Position numbers and translations under genes: made by a program. From Turbatrix aceti (Eukaryota > Nematoda > Chromadorea > Rhabditida > Panagrolaimidae), in contig OZ017766.1 of assembly GCA_963969345.1 (NCBI GenBank), forward strand, positions 8,742,001-8,806,000: a DNA stretch of 64,000 bases, in the 5' to 3' direction. The notes beneath the pieces are model-generated. The model saw only the letters and a list, made by a program, of their open reading frames with translations. It did not search any database and was not told where the DNA came from. Positions 60,701 to 64,000 of the stretch are shown here, in pieces. The stretch's first letter is position 1. Each line of letters opens with the position of its first letter.

Positions 60701-63700
60701 GCTCTTGTTGCAACTTGGTTAATGCATTAAAAAACTTGTAAAACAAACTTCAGATCAAAAATCAAAAAAGAGTAAAAAATTTTTCTTTCTCAGTAAAAAA
60801 AAAACAAGGTTAAAATTTTTTTATGCATTTTTCAGAGCTTTCGACCAAAAAAAAATAAAACCATTTTTACAGTGTTTTTTATTGTTTTAAAATTTTTATG
60901 GATTTTGATCTATTTTTTTTTGTAAAAATGTAAAAACGCAGTTACAAAAGTTTTATACAGAAAAATACCGTAAATATGTGTTTCAAAGGAAAAAAAAACG
61001 TAAGTAAAATTATGTTTTTTGTGTCTTGAAGCGAAAATTTTTTCTAACAATTTTTTTCGTTGCATTTTATAAAAAAAACGTGAAAAAACATTTTATTTGA
61101 AATTCTGGATAAAAACAATCTAGTATAATTTTTTTTGTCTGAAACTGAAAAATTTTGAATGCAAGATTTTTTTTGTTTTTGAACAAAAAAAGCAAAAATT
61201 TTTAGTTTCAGACAATAAAAAATTATTGATTTTTTAACAAAAAAAAATAAAAAAAGGCGTTTTCAAGTTTGCAAAAAAAATTCTCAAAGAATTGAAAAAA
61301 AAACTATTTTTTTAATTTAAAAAATTTCTGAAAAAAATTTTTTTTTTTTAATTAATTTTCTCTTAAAAAATCCAGAATTCGCCTAAAAAAATACTAAAGT
61401 CATCCAAAAAAAACGCACACCGACTCCCTGCGATCCTGTCGATTAATATCAATGGCATTTTCATCGTAAAAACAATATTCGGGAGAATCCGGCGGCGGTG
61501 GTGGACTGTAGTTTGGGTACGATTCGGAGTCGGAATCATCGTACGTGCAGGATCCTTCTCCGCCGTCGTGTTCGTAATCCGTATCTTCCGTATAGGATGC
61601 CCATTTTGGGCTAAAGGATGTCTGGTAGCGTGGAGGGGTGATTGTTACCGGTGCCGATGGATAGATGCTGAAGCTGCTCCGGGGGGTGCCCGAAGGAGGG
61701 GTTGGACCGATGCCTCCGTCGATGGATAACAGATTTGGGGATGACATTGTAAAAACAAAAAAAAATTTTTTTTTGACTAATGACTCGTCGTACAATAACC
61801 AGTCAAATAACGTCAGTTGAACAAACCAACAATCAATAAAAATATTTATTAGTACTAAAAAGAATACTACCAAAAATGGAGAAAATGAGAGAGAGAGGAG
61901 AGTGAGTTATCTATCTGTGCTATCTCGGGTGAGAACAATGCTCATGACTGGGCTCTGGTCCTGGTATGAATGTATGTATCTGGCGCCTCGAAAAAATTTA
62001 AAAGCAGGTGCGTGATAAGAAAAGAGTCAAGATGAACAACGATCATCACGAATGCATGAAAAACCCAAAGAAGAAAAGCATGTAGACAAATAACTTACAC
62101 GGAATACTTGAGCGTGTTACCAACCGCCGCTTCGAGTTTATCGATGCAAGCCAGGGTTCTTGTAGAGTCAAAATACGCGCCGTCAAAGTTGAGACCTTAA
62201 AATAATATGGACATCTTTGGTGTGCTTAAAACAATGAAAGCAACGGTGAGAATGGGCGAACGTTCGTGTTCGTTCGCGAACAAATTTAAATTTTTGCATT
62301 CGAGTTCGTTCGCGAACAAATTCAAATTTTCCGAACAGATAAAACGAACAAAAATTTAGGTAAAATCAGTTTATCGGTGCCGAAATTGATGTTTTTTTCC
62401 AAAAAAATGAAAAATTGTGTCAATTGCTTTTGGAAATAAAAAGTGTAGGAAAACTGTCACCAAAAACGTGAAAACGCATAGTACCGAAGTTTACGTTTTT
62501 ATGCCCAGTTTGGACAAAATTTTGTATAAAATATGCTAAAAATCTGTTCGTTGTTCGTTCGTGTTTGTTCGCGAACACTGACAAAATGTTCGCGTTCGTT
62601 TGATTTTTCAAACAAAATTAACAAATTGTTCGTGTTCGTTCGAGAACAAAAAAACGGCTGTTCGCCCATCCACTGGTGATCACTGATCATGAGGTTGTTT
62701 TTGTTGCCAGGGGTGTTTACTGTCTACATAACATGGGCTTCCGATTGATTGCTTGTTCTGTCAACTGTCAACTTTTTTTACTGATTAGTGAGCAATGAGG
62801 CACCAAATTTGAAAAAACTGTTTAAATCAGTAAAAAAAAGTTACGCCAGAATTTTTTTAATAAACACAATCAATTTTTTTTTCGACTGTGAATTTCGATT
62901 AATAAAGTCAAAATCGATGTTTTTATACAAAAAAATGGCAAAAAGCATTCAAAAATTAAAAAAAAGTGTAAAAATACACAAATTTGGAAAAAAAAGTACC
63001 GTAATTCAAGTTTTTCAAGTAACAATTTAAAATCAAAAGTACCATAATAAAAGTTCCATTTACCAAAATTTGTCATTAAAAAAACGTTTTTGGTAAAAAA
63101 AGGATTTTTTAAAAGGCAACGAATTTGATCCAAAAAAATACCGTAATTCGAGTAACGTTTCCCCCCAAAAAAATGTACAAAATTGATAATTTTATTTTTT
63201 TATTTTTATAGTTTTAAAAAAATGAAAAAAGCAAAAAAACAATATTCGCTTATTCCCGAACAAACAAAGAAACGACTACTCCATACCTCACATCTGTAAG
63301 ACCCGGTATGTGAACTTTGAACTCCCCTACCTACCTTTGATGCTATGCACGAGCTGGCTTGCAGGAATGAGTACTTGACTTGTCTTAAAAATAGGATACC
63401 GAACGAGGAGATCTCGAACCGACTGCGAAACCATCGAAAGCGCAGCGTGTACCTGAACGCATTTTGACTCGCCCTCAGGTACGTGCGTTGAGTGGTCGAG
63501 GGCTGTTCGGAGGCGATTCGTATGCTCAGCGAAAATTTCGATGTCGTTCAGCAGCGAATCTGTTACCTGAAAAAAATCGTTGACAATTATTAAAAAAAAA
63601 TTTAATTTAAAAAATATTAAAAAAATTAAAAACAAAGTTCAAAAAAAAGAAAAAAATTTTTATGTTTCAATTTTTTTTTTTAAATTTATTAAAAAAATTG

Positions 63701-63985
63701 TAAAATTTTTAGAATTTTTATAAATTAATAAAAAAAAGTAATAAAAGTTTTCAAATTCTATTAAATTTTCAATTTTTTTTAAATTTTTATAATTTTTTTA
63801 AATTTTTGTAAATTGAAAAAAAATTATTTAATACTTTAAAAAATTTTTTTACATTTTTGAAATTATAAAAAAAAAATTTTTGTAAAAAAAAATTTCATTA
63901 TTTTGTGGAAAAAAATTTTTTTACATACCAAATCGTCAAAATCCGGATCAATGCCCAGATCAACACTCGAGCACGATGACGACAT
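25464..63985 (-). CDS. F-BAR/C1/RhoGAP protein of the ARHGAP29-GMIP-ARHGAP45 family, 17 exons
   Basis: This is a GTPase-activating protein expected to switch off Rho-family GTPases at membranes. In transcript order the exons are 63985-63929, 63566-63335, 62195-62099, 60256-60184, 59047-58888, 54777-54551, 54067-53879, 53317-53120, 52568-52491, 30537-30041, 29363-29069, 28610-28410, 28351-28236, 27617-27422, 27372-27060, 26477-26167 and 25664-25464. All junctions are GT-AG and in phase, giving about 1146 residues (human ARHGAP29 is about 1260). Order: family-specific N-terminal helices (20-128), F-BAR (about 208-510), C1 (605-650), RhoGAP (about 665-860) with arginine finger R705 in G-I-Y-R, an acidic linker, a Ser/Pro-rich tail and a PDZ-ligand-like end T-S-Y-V. 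Which of the three vertebrate paralogues is closest cannot be said. Confidence 0.94.
26167..26477 (-). CDS. RhoGAP exon 16 (residues 977-1080): Ser/Thr/Pro-rich tail
   Basis: Acceptor CTTTCCAG|CAGCGG, where a NAGNAG alternative three bases on is also in frame. Donor AAACAG|GTAAGA, phase 0. Encodes Thr/Ser-rich sequence with E-Q-P-P-T-P-R-P-Q-T and no recognised domain. The chosen frame is the only one open across the exon. Confidence 0.85.
27060..27372 (-). CDS. RhoGAP exon 15 (residues 873-976): acidic linker
   Basis: Acceptor TTGTTTCAG|G after a 49-bp intron, donor GTCAT|GTGAGT, phase 1. Highly acidic (E-E-E-D-L-G-E-D-D-E-D-D-L-E-D-D-Y-E) and then Ser/Asn/Pro-rich; probably disordered and regulatory. 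Confidence 0.9.
27422..27617 (-). CDS. RhoGAP exon 14 (residues 807-872): end of RhoGAP domain
   Basis: Acceptor TTTGTCAG|G, donor GCATAC|GTAAGC. N-L-M-T-A-S-N-L-A-A-V-I-T-P-S-L-I-W-P corresponds to N-K-M-T-x-x-N-L-A-x-V-F-x-P-x-L of RhoGAP domains, including the conserved Asn. Spacing from H-L-K-R-V equals the family consensus, which supports this junction. Confidence 0.95.
27618..28235 (-). repeat. RhoGAP intron 13 with triplicated 3' splice-site sequence
   Basis: The sequence around the exon-14 acceptor (plus strand gcgtggaacctga at 27610-27622) recurs at 27729-27741 and 27846-27858, spaced 119 and 117 bp. Each copy keeps CAG|GTTCCACGC on the minus strand with its upstream T-rich tract. 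The copy next to the exon is the one that gives an open frame. Confidence 0.8.
28236..28351 (-). CDS. RhoGAP exon 13 (residues 769-806)
   Basis: Acceptor TTTTTTTAG|G after a 58-bp intron, donor ACGTG|GTCAGT, phase 2 out. Encodes L-P-E-Q-N-Y-D-T-L-K-F-L-M-L-H-L-K-R-V, a standard RhoGAP core helix. Confidence 0.95.
28410..28610 (-). CDS. RhoGAP exon 12 (residues 702-768): arginine finger
   Basis: Acceptor TGTTTAG|G, donor GATATT|GTCAGT, phase 0. Starts with G-I-Y-R-I-C-G, placing the catalytic arginine finger at R705, and contains K-L-Y-L-R-K-L-P-E-P-L-L, the conserved Lys/Arg helix. The domain should be catalytically competent. Confidence 0.96.
29069..29363 (-). CDS. RhoGAP exon 11 (residues 603-701): C1 domain and start of RhoGAP
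   Basis: Acceptor TTTTTTTCAG|A, donor TGTAAG|GTGAGT. The C1 zinc ligands are H605, C616, C619, C631, C634, H639, C642 and C650, all present with slightly short spacers. F-G-V-P-L begins the RhoGAP domain, ending at C-V-D-E-I-Q-R-H-G-M. The C1 domain is expected to help membrane recruitment; ligand binding is not shown. Confidence 0.95.
29836..29997 (-). repeat. Tandem repeat of about 33 bp in a RhoGAP intron
   Basis: Four to five units of aatttcgtaaaaatatttt followed by ttaacgaaaaaat. Part of the low-complexity intron between exons 10 and 11. Confidence 0.75.
30041..30537 (-). CDS. RhoGAP exon 10 (residues 438-602): end of F-BAR and linker
   Basis: Acceptor TTTTTTTTTCAG|A, donor ACCAA|GTTTGT, phase 0 in and 2 out. 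L-A-D-A-A-N-H-Y-Q-P-G-S-E-F matches the D-S-A-K-L-Y-D-P-G-Q-E-Y region that closes the F-BAR part in ARHGAP29. A Gly/Ser/Thr-rich linker (G-I-G-I-G-I-G) and a basic stretch follow. Confidence 0.92.
31121..32195. mobile_element. TTAA-flanked foldback element 1 (piggyBac-like MITE)
   Basis: Element of 1075 bp between TTAA at 31117-31120 and TTAA at 32196-32199. It is almost wholly an inverted repeat: left arm 31121-31604 and right arm 31701-32195, with a 96-bp GC-rich loop. Ends are GACCCACTCTGCGAGC and GCTCACAGAGGGGGTC. Matching open frames on both arms simply mirror each other and contain no transposase. TTAA duplication is the hallmark of piggyBac-type transposition; no autonomous partner is in the window. 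Confidence 0.85.
32200..33549. mobile_element. TTAA-flanked foldback element 2 (piggyBac-like MITE)
   Basis: Element of 1350 bp between TTAA at 32196-32199, shared with element 1, and TTAA at 33550-33553. Ends are GAGACAGTCCACGACAGG and CCTGTCGTGGACTGCCTC. Arms 32200-32811 and 32951-33549 are near-perfect inverted repeats around a loop of about 140 bp. Its sequence is unrelated to element 1 apart from the short phrase gcttctggaag. It is non-coding. Confidence 0.85.
36359..36847. repeat. Hexanucleotide simple-repeat zone
   Basis: Tandem gaccga/gaccaa (36693-36734) and gaaaac/gaaaat (36778-36830) repeats produce long Arg/Phe- or Asn/Glu-repetitive open frames on both strands. These are not genes. 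Confidence 0.8.
37769..38238 (-). mobile_element. hAT-like MITE, copy D
   Basis: Element of 470 bp with left end CAGGGATGGGCG and right end CGCCCATCCCTA, inverted relative to copies A and B. It has an intact core (cttcggcaataaaaagtgta) and GTTCG-rich subterminal blocks. The flanking octamers do not match, so the duplication has decayed or the flank is altered. Confidence 0.83.
40056..41625. mobile_element. TA-flanked foldback element (Tc1/mariner-like MITE)
   Basis: Element of 1570 bp flanked by TA (40054-40055 and 41626-41627). Terminal repeats are GTGCGTTTCAAAAGGATAGG and its inverse; the right end reads CGCACTG|TA. Arms of about 635 bp (40056-40690 and 40991-41625) are inverted copies around a 300-bp unique centre. 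A second copy of the terminal word gtttcaaaaggataggctc lies inside each arm (40237-40257 and 41424-41444). TA duplication and this end type point to Tc1/mariner transposition. No DDE transposase is recognised. Confidence 0.82.
42133..43197. mobile_element. Element with 50-bp terminal inverted repeats and internal periodic repeats
   Basis: CACAGCAAAGGCG at 42133 and CGCCTTTGCTGTG at 43197 are the ends of inverted repeats about 50 bp long, including the shared gcaagtaagatgtaaaagcg. Inside, degenerate words such as gcgtttgtaagc and ttcacttgaaagc recur every 45-50 bp, mainly at 42880-43160. No target duplication is clear and no transposase is visible, so the superfamily is unknown. Confidence 0.7.
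45683..45714. repeat. 32-base T homopolymer
   Basis: An uninterrupted run of about 32 T, the longest in the window. Its length in the assembly is likely to be inexact. Confidence 0.85.
46611..46820. repeat. Minisatellite of about 31 bp (gggtctcgaaacgaaaaa)
   Basis: Six to seven tandem units of the form acatttttttgggtctcgaa followed by acgaaaaac occur. It is the densest cluster of a word that recurs singly in many other introns of the same gene. Confidence 0.85.
48902..51700. repeat. Composite array of purine/GC-rich repeat units
   Basis: Two unit types alternate. Type A (48902-49310, 49314-49672, 51155-51560) begins with a GC-rich purine block (ggtgtgaggcaagggagggg). It continues with conserved AT sequence containing aaataaattttaaaatgttg, catgatgatg, aaaaacccggatatgggtaa and ggaatcgcatttttttgctc. 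Type B (49673-50020, 50214-50575, partial from 51562) begins with a ggcgggcgggc block and contains ggcgcacggcgg-like, catttcgattgag-like and gtaattgtgttatcgcgaat segments. No inverted termini or coding capacity were found. Confidence 0.75.
50880..51000. repeat. Pyrimidine tract with GGGGCCCC hairpin, copy 1
   Basis: A CCTT-rich tract leads into GGGGCCCCGAAGGGGCCCC (50955-50973), then cctttaaccttgtt and cttataatag. The same order recurs at 52170-52300, and cttataatagg without the hairpin at 48737-48747. This could be the terminus of a mobile element (a hairpin near the 3' end recalls Helitrons), but no CTRR end is certain. Confidence 0.65.
51950..51970. repeat. GGGGCCCC hairpin, copy 2
   Basis: GGGGCCCCAAAGGGGCCCC occurs without the pyrimidine tract. 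A half-site (tgggccccag) lies at 51766-51776. Similar hairpins recur at 50955-50973 and 52259-52281. Confidence 0.7.
52160..52300. repeat. Pyrimidine tract with GGGGCCCC hairpin, copy 3
   Basis: gatcctt words, a ccttg/cttcc tract, then GGGGCCCCCGTAGGGGGCCCC from 52259, then ctttagccttgt and tatattataa. It parallels copy 1 closely in order, with diverged spacing. Confidence 0.65.
52491..52568 (-). CDS. RhoGAP exon 9 (residues 412-437): F-BAR
   Basis: Acceptor TTTTTTGCAG|A, donor CTTGAG|GTTGGT, phase 0. A 78-bp exon coding for a charged coiled-coil helix (K-N-D-A-E-S-Q-M-K-Q-L). Its donor opens the 22-kb intron. Confidence 0.88.
53120..53317 (-). CDS. RhoGAP exon 8 (residues 346-411): F-BAR
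   Basis: Acceptor TGTTTCAG|A, donor CAGAAG|GTGAGT, phase 0. Ends in V-E-K-K-K-R-N-E-E-D-A-L-Q-K, nearly the E-K-K-R-R-L-E-E-E-A-L-Q-K of ARHGAP29. This fixes the family. Confidence 0.94.
53363..53871 (-). mobile_element. hAT-like MITE, copy E, abutting a splice donor
   Basis: The element starts with an intact CAGGGATGGGCGAAC (53363) and runs to about 53871, where its other end is shortened (ggcctgatcccg). The GTAAGT donor of exon 7 occupies 53873-53878 on the minus strand, directly beside it. A doubled GTTCG-rich segment near 53390-53490 makes this copy slightly longer. The element fills most of this 561-bp intron. Confidence 0.8.
53879..54067 (-). CDS. RhoGAP exon 7 (residues 283-345): F-BAR
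   Basis: Acceptor CAATTTCAG|T, donor GCTTTG|GTAAGT, phase 0. His-rich helical F-BAR segment (C-H-H-M-E-T-T-T-K-Q-L). A MITE lies within about ten bases downstream of its donor. Confidence 0.9.
54551..54777 (-). CDS. RhoGAP exon 6 (residues 207-282): start of F-BAR
   Basis: Acceptor TTTTTTCAG|G, donor CATGCT|GTAGGT, phase 1 in and 0 out. Encodes R-S-K-L-W-S-K-Y-C-E-I and E-N-E-H-A-Q-K-M-L-K-L-T-E-Q-T-R, the first F-BAR helix pair. It corresponds to A-K-T-W-S-K-Y and N-M-V-K-L-A-E-A-T-R of ARHGAP29. Confidence 0.92.
54778..58887 (-). other. RhoGAP intron 5
   Basis: Intron of 4110 bp. Apart from the 150-bp duplication (58449-58741) and several copies of the recurrent gggtcttgaagcgaaaaa word (54815-55130), I see only A/T-rich sequence and short simple repeats. 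No gene is supported; open frames here are low-complexity. Confidence 0.7.
58449..58741 (-). repeat. Tandem duplication of about 150 bp in a RhoGAP intron
   Basis: Two units (58449-58600 and 58601-58741) share tcaagacacatcacgcaaac, ccaaaacgaaagtttgagtt and ggtctcgacacgaaag. A third unit begins at about 58742. Confidence 0.8.
58888..59047 (-). CDS. RhoGAP exon 5 (residues 154-206), NAGNAG acceptor
   Basis: The acceptor region is TTTTTAGCAG|GTGACTCC; the upstream TAG could also be used, adding one Gln (start 59050). Donor CACCTG|GTAAGT, phase 1. Encodes a basic linker (R-T-P-S-R-P-L-L-R-R-H) between the N-terminal helices and F-BAR. Confidence 0.85.
60184..60256 (-). CDS. RhoGAP exon 4 (residues 129-153)
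   Basis: Acceptor GCTTTGTAG|A, donor CAAAAA|GTAAGT, phase 2 in and 0 out. A 73-bp exon encoding N-G-R-N-L-S-E-S-P-P-T-K-H-Q-T-G, a linker without a domain. It is the common exon reached by both first-exon routes. Confidence 0.8.
61419..61747 (-). CDS. Alternative first exon of the RhoGAP gene (short isoform start)
   Basis: The ATG at 61747 opens MSSPNLLSIDGG, followed by a Pro/Ser/Thr-rich, acidic segment with a P-P-P-P-P run. It ends at TCGGT|GTGCGT in phase 2, the same phase as exon 3, so either can join exon 4. No acceptor of fitting phase precedes the ATG; the upstream sequence looks like 5' UTR. The short protein would be about 1127 residues, losing the 128-residue N-terminal helices but keeping F-BAR, C1 and RhoGAP. 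No TATA box is called. An internal cassette with a different acceptor remains possible. Confidence 0.7.
62099..62195 (-). CDS. RhoGAP exon 3 (residues 97-128)
   Basis: Acceptor TATTTTAAG|G, donor TCCGT|GTAAGT, phase 1 in and 2 out. It encodes L-N-F-D-G-A-Y-F ... L-E-A-A-V-G-N-T-L-K-Y-S, matching the V-N-F ... F-G-N-I-L segment of ARHGAP29. The acceptor (AAG) is weaker than the others in the gene. Confidence 0.85.
62247..62675 (-). mobile_element. hAT-like MITE, copy F
   Basis: Lies in the intron between RhoGAP exons 2 and 3, inverted relative to copies A and B. The ends are eroded (gagaatgggcg and cgcccatccactg). Core and GTTCG-rich subterminal regions are well preserved. No certain target duplication; GGTGA occurs at both edges. 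Confidence 0.8.
63335..63566 (-). CDS. RhoGAP exon 2 (residues 20-96)
   Basis: Acceptor TTTTTTCAG|G, donor AAAG|GTAGGT, phase 1. It encodes amphipathic helices (V-T-D-S-L-L-N-D-I ... Q-L-V-H-S-I-K) that match the N-terminal region of ARHGAP29/ARHGAP45 preceding the F-BAR domain. Confidence 0.88.
63929..63985 (-). CDS. RhoGAP exon 1 (long isoform start, residues 1-19)
   Basis: The ATG at 63985 gives MSSSCSSVDLGIDPDFDDL, donor TTG|GTATGT, phase 0. It is only 15 bp from the window edge, so the 5' UTR and promoter lie outside. The start is chosen because the next exon opens in phase 0 at a good acceptor. Confidence 0.75.
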
Positions 63986-64000
63986 GTTGCCACCAAAAAG

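Noticed and set aside
61748..61873. N-terminal extension of the alternative first exon
   Set aside because: It lacks an ATG, encodes poly-Lys/Phe from homopolymers, and looks like 5' untranslated sequence.

Overview
This window is nuclear DNA of an invertebrate animal; the species cannot be named from the sequence. Two large multi-exon genes with GT-AG introns belong to metazoan signalling families. Their exons are moderately GC-rich and ordinary in composition. Introns and flanks are extremely AT-rich, built from A and T homopolymer runs, and carry several families of non-autonomous DNA transposons. No bacterial, viral, CRISPR, rRNA or convincing tRNA signal was found.

Left flank (1-10122): no supportable gene. 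It holds two copies of a hAT-like MITE (3098-3522, the first with a perfect 8-bp target duplication, and 7389-7862), a decayed MULE-transposase fragment (about 5805-6028, minus strand), simple repeats and a 17-bp minisatellite.

Plus-strand gene (10123-23125, possibly to 24258): a type IV diacylglycerol kinase (DGK zeta/iota, Drosophila RdgA class). Ten coding exons join in phase into about 1566 residues. They give a Ser/Thr-rich N-terminus of some 650 residues, two C1 domains, a basic linker, the catalytic domain (GGDGT motif) and the accessory domain. The ankyrin repeats usual for this class are not visible. A candidate downstream exon (24165-24258) would end the protein in a DGK-zeta-like PDZ ligand.

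Minus-strand gene (63985 down to 25464): an F-BAR + C1 + RhoGAP protein of the ARHGAP29/GMIP/ARHGAP45 family. Seventeen exons join in phase into about 1146 residues, and a second in-phase first exon (61419-61747) would give a shorter isoform. It also ends in a class I PDZ-ligand-like tail (T-S-Y-V). The two genes converge tail to tail across about 1.2-2.3 kb.

One intron of the RhoGAP gene (30538-52490, 22 kb) is a transposon reservoir. It holds two adjacent TTAA-flanked foldback elements (31121-32195 and 32200-33549), a TA-flanked foldback element (40056-41625), a hAT MITE (37769-38238), a long element with 50-bp terminal inverted repeats (42133-43197), and a composite array of purine-rich units and GGGGCCCC hairpins (48.9-52.3 kb). 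The strongest candidates for something new are the paired foldbacks, this composite array, the triplicated splice acceptor at 27.6-27.9 kb, and the recurrent intronic 18-mer of the RhoGAP gene. All exon junctions were read by eye from splice consensus, phase and protein continuity.
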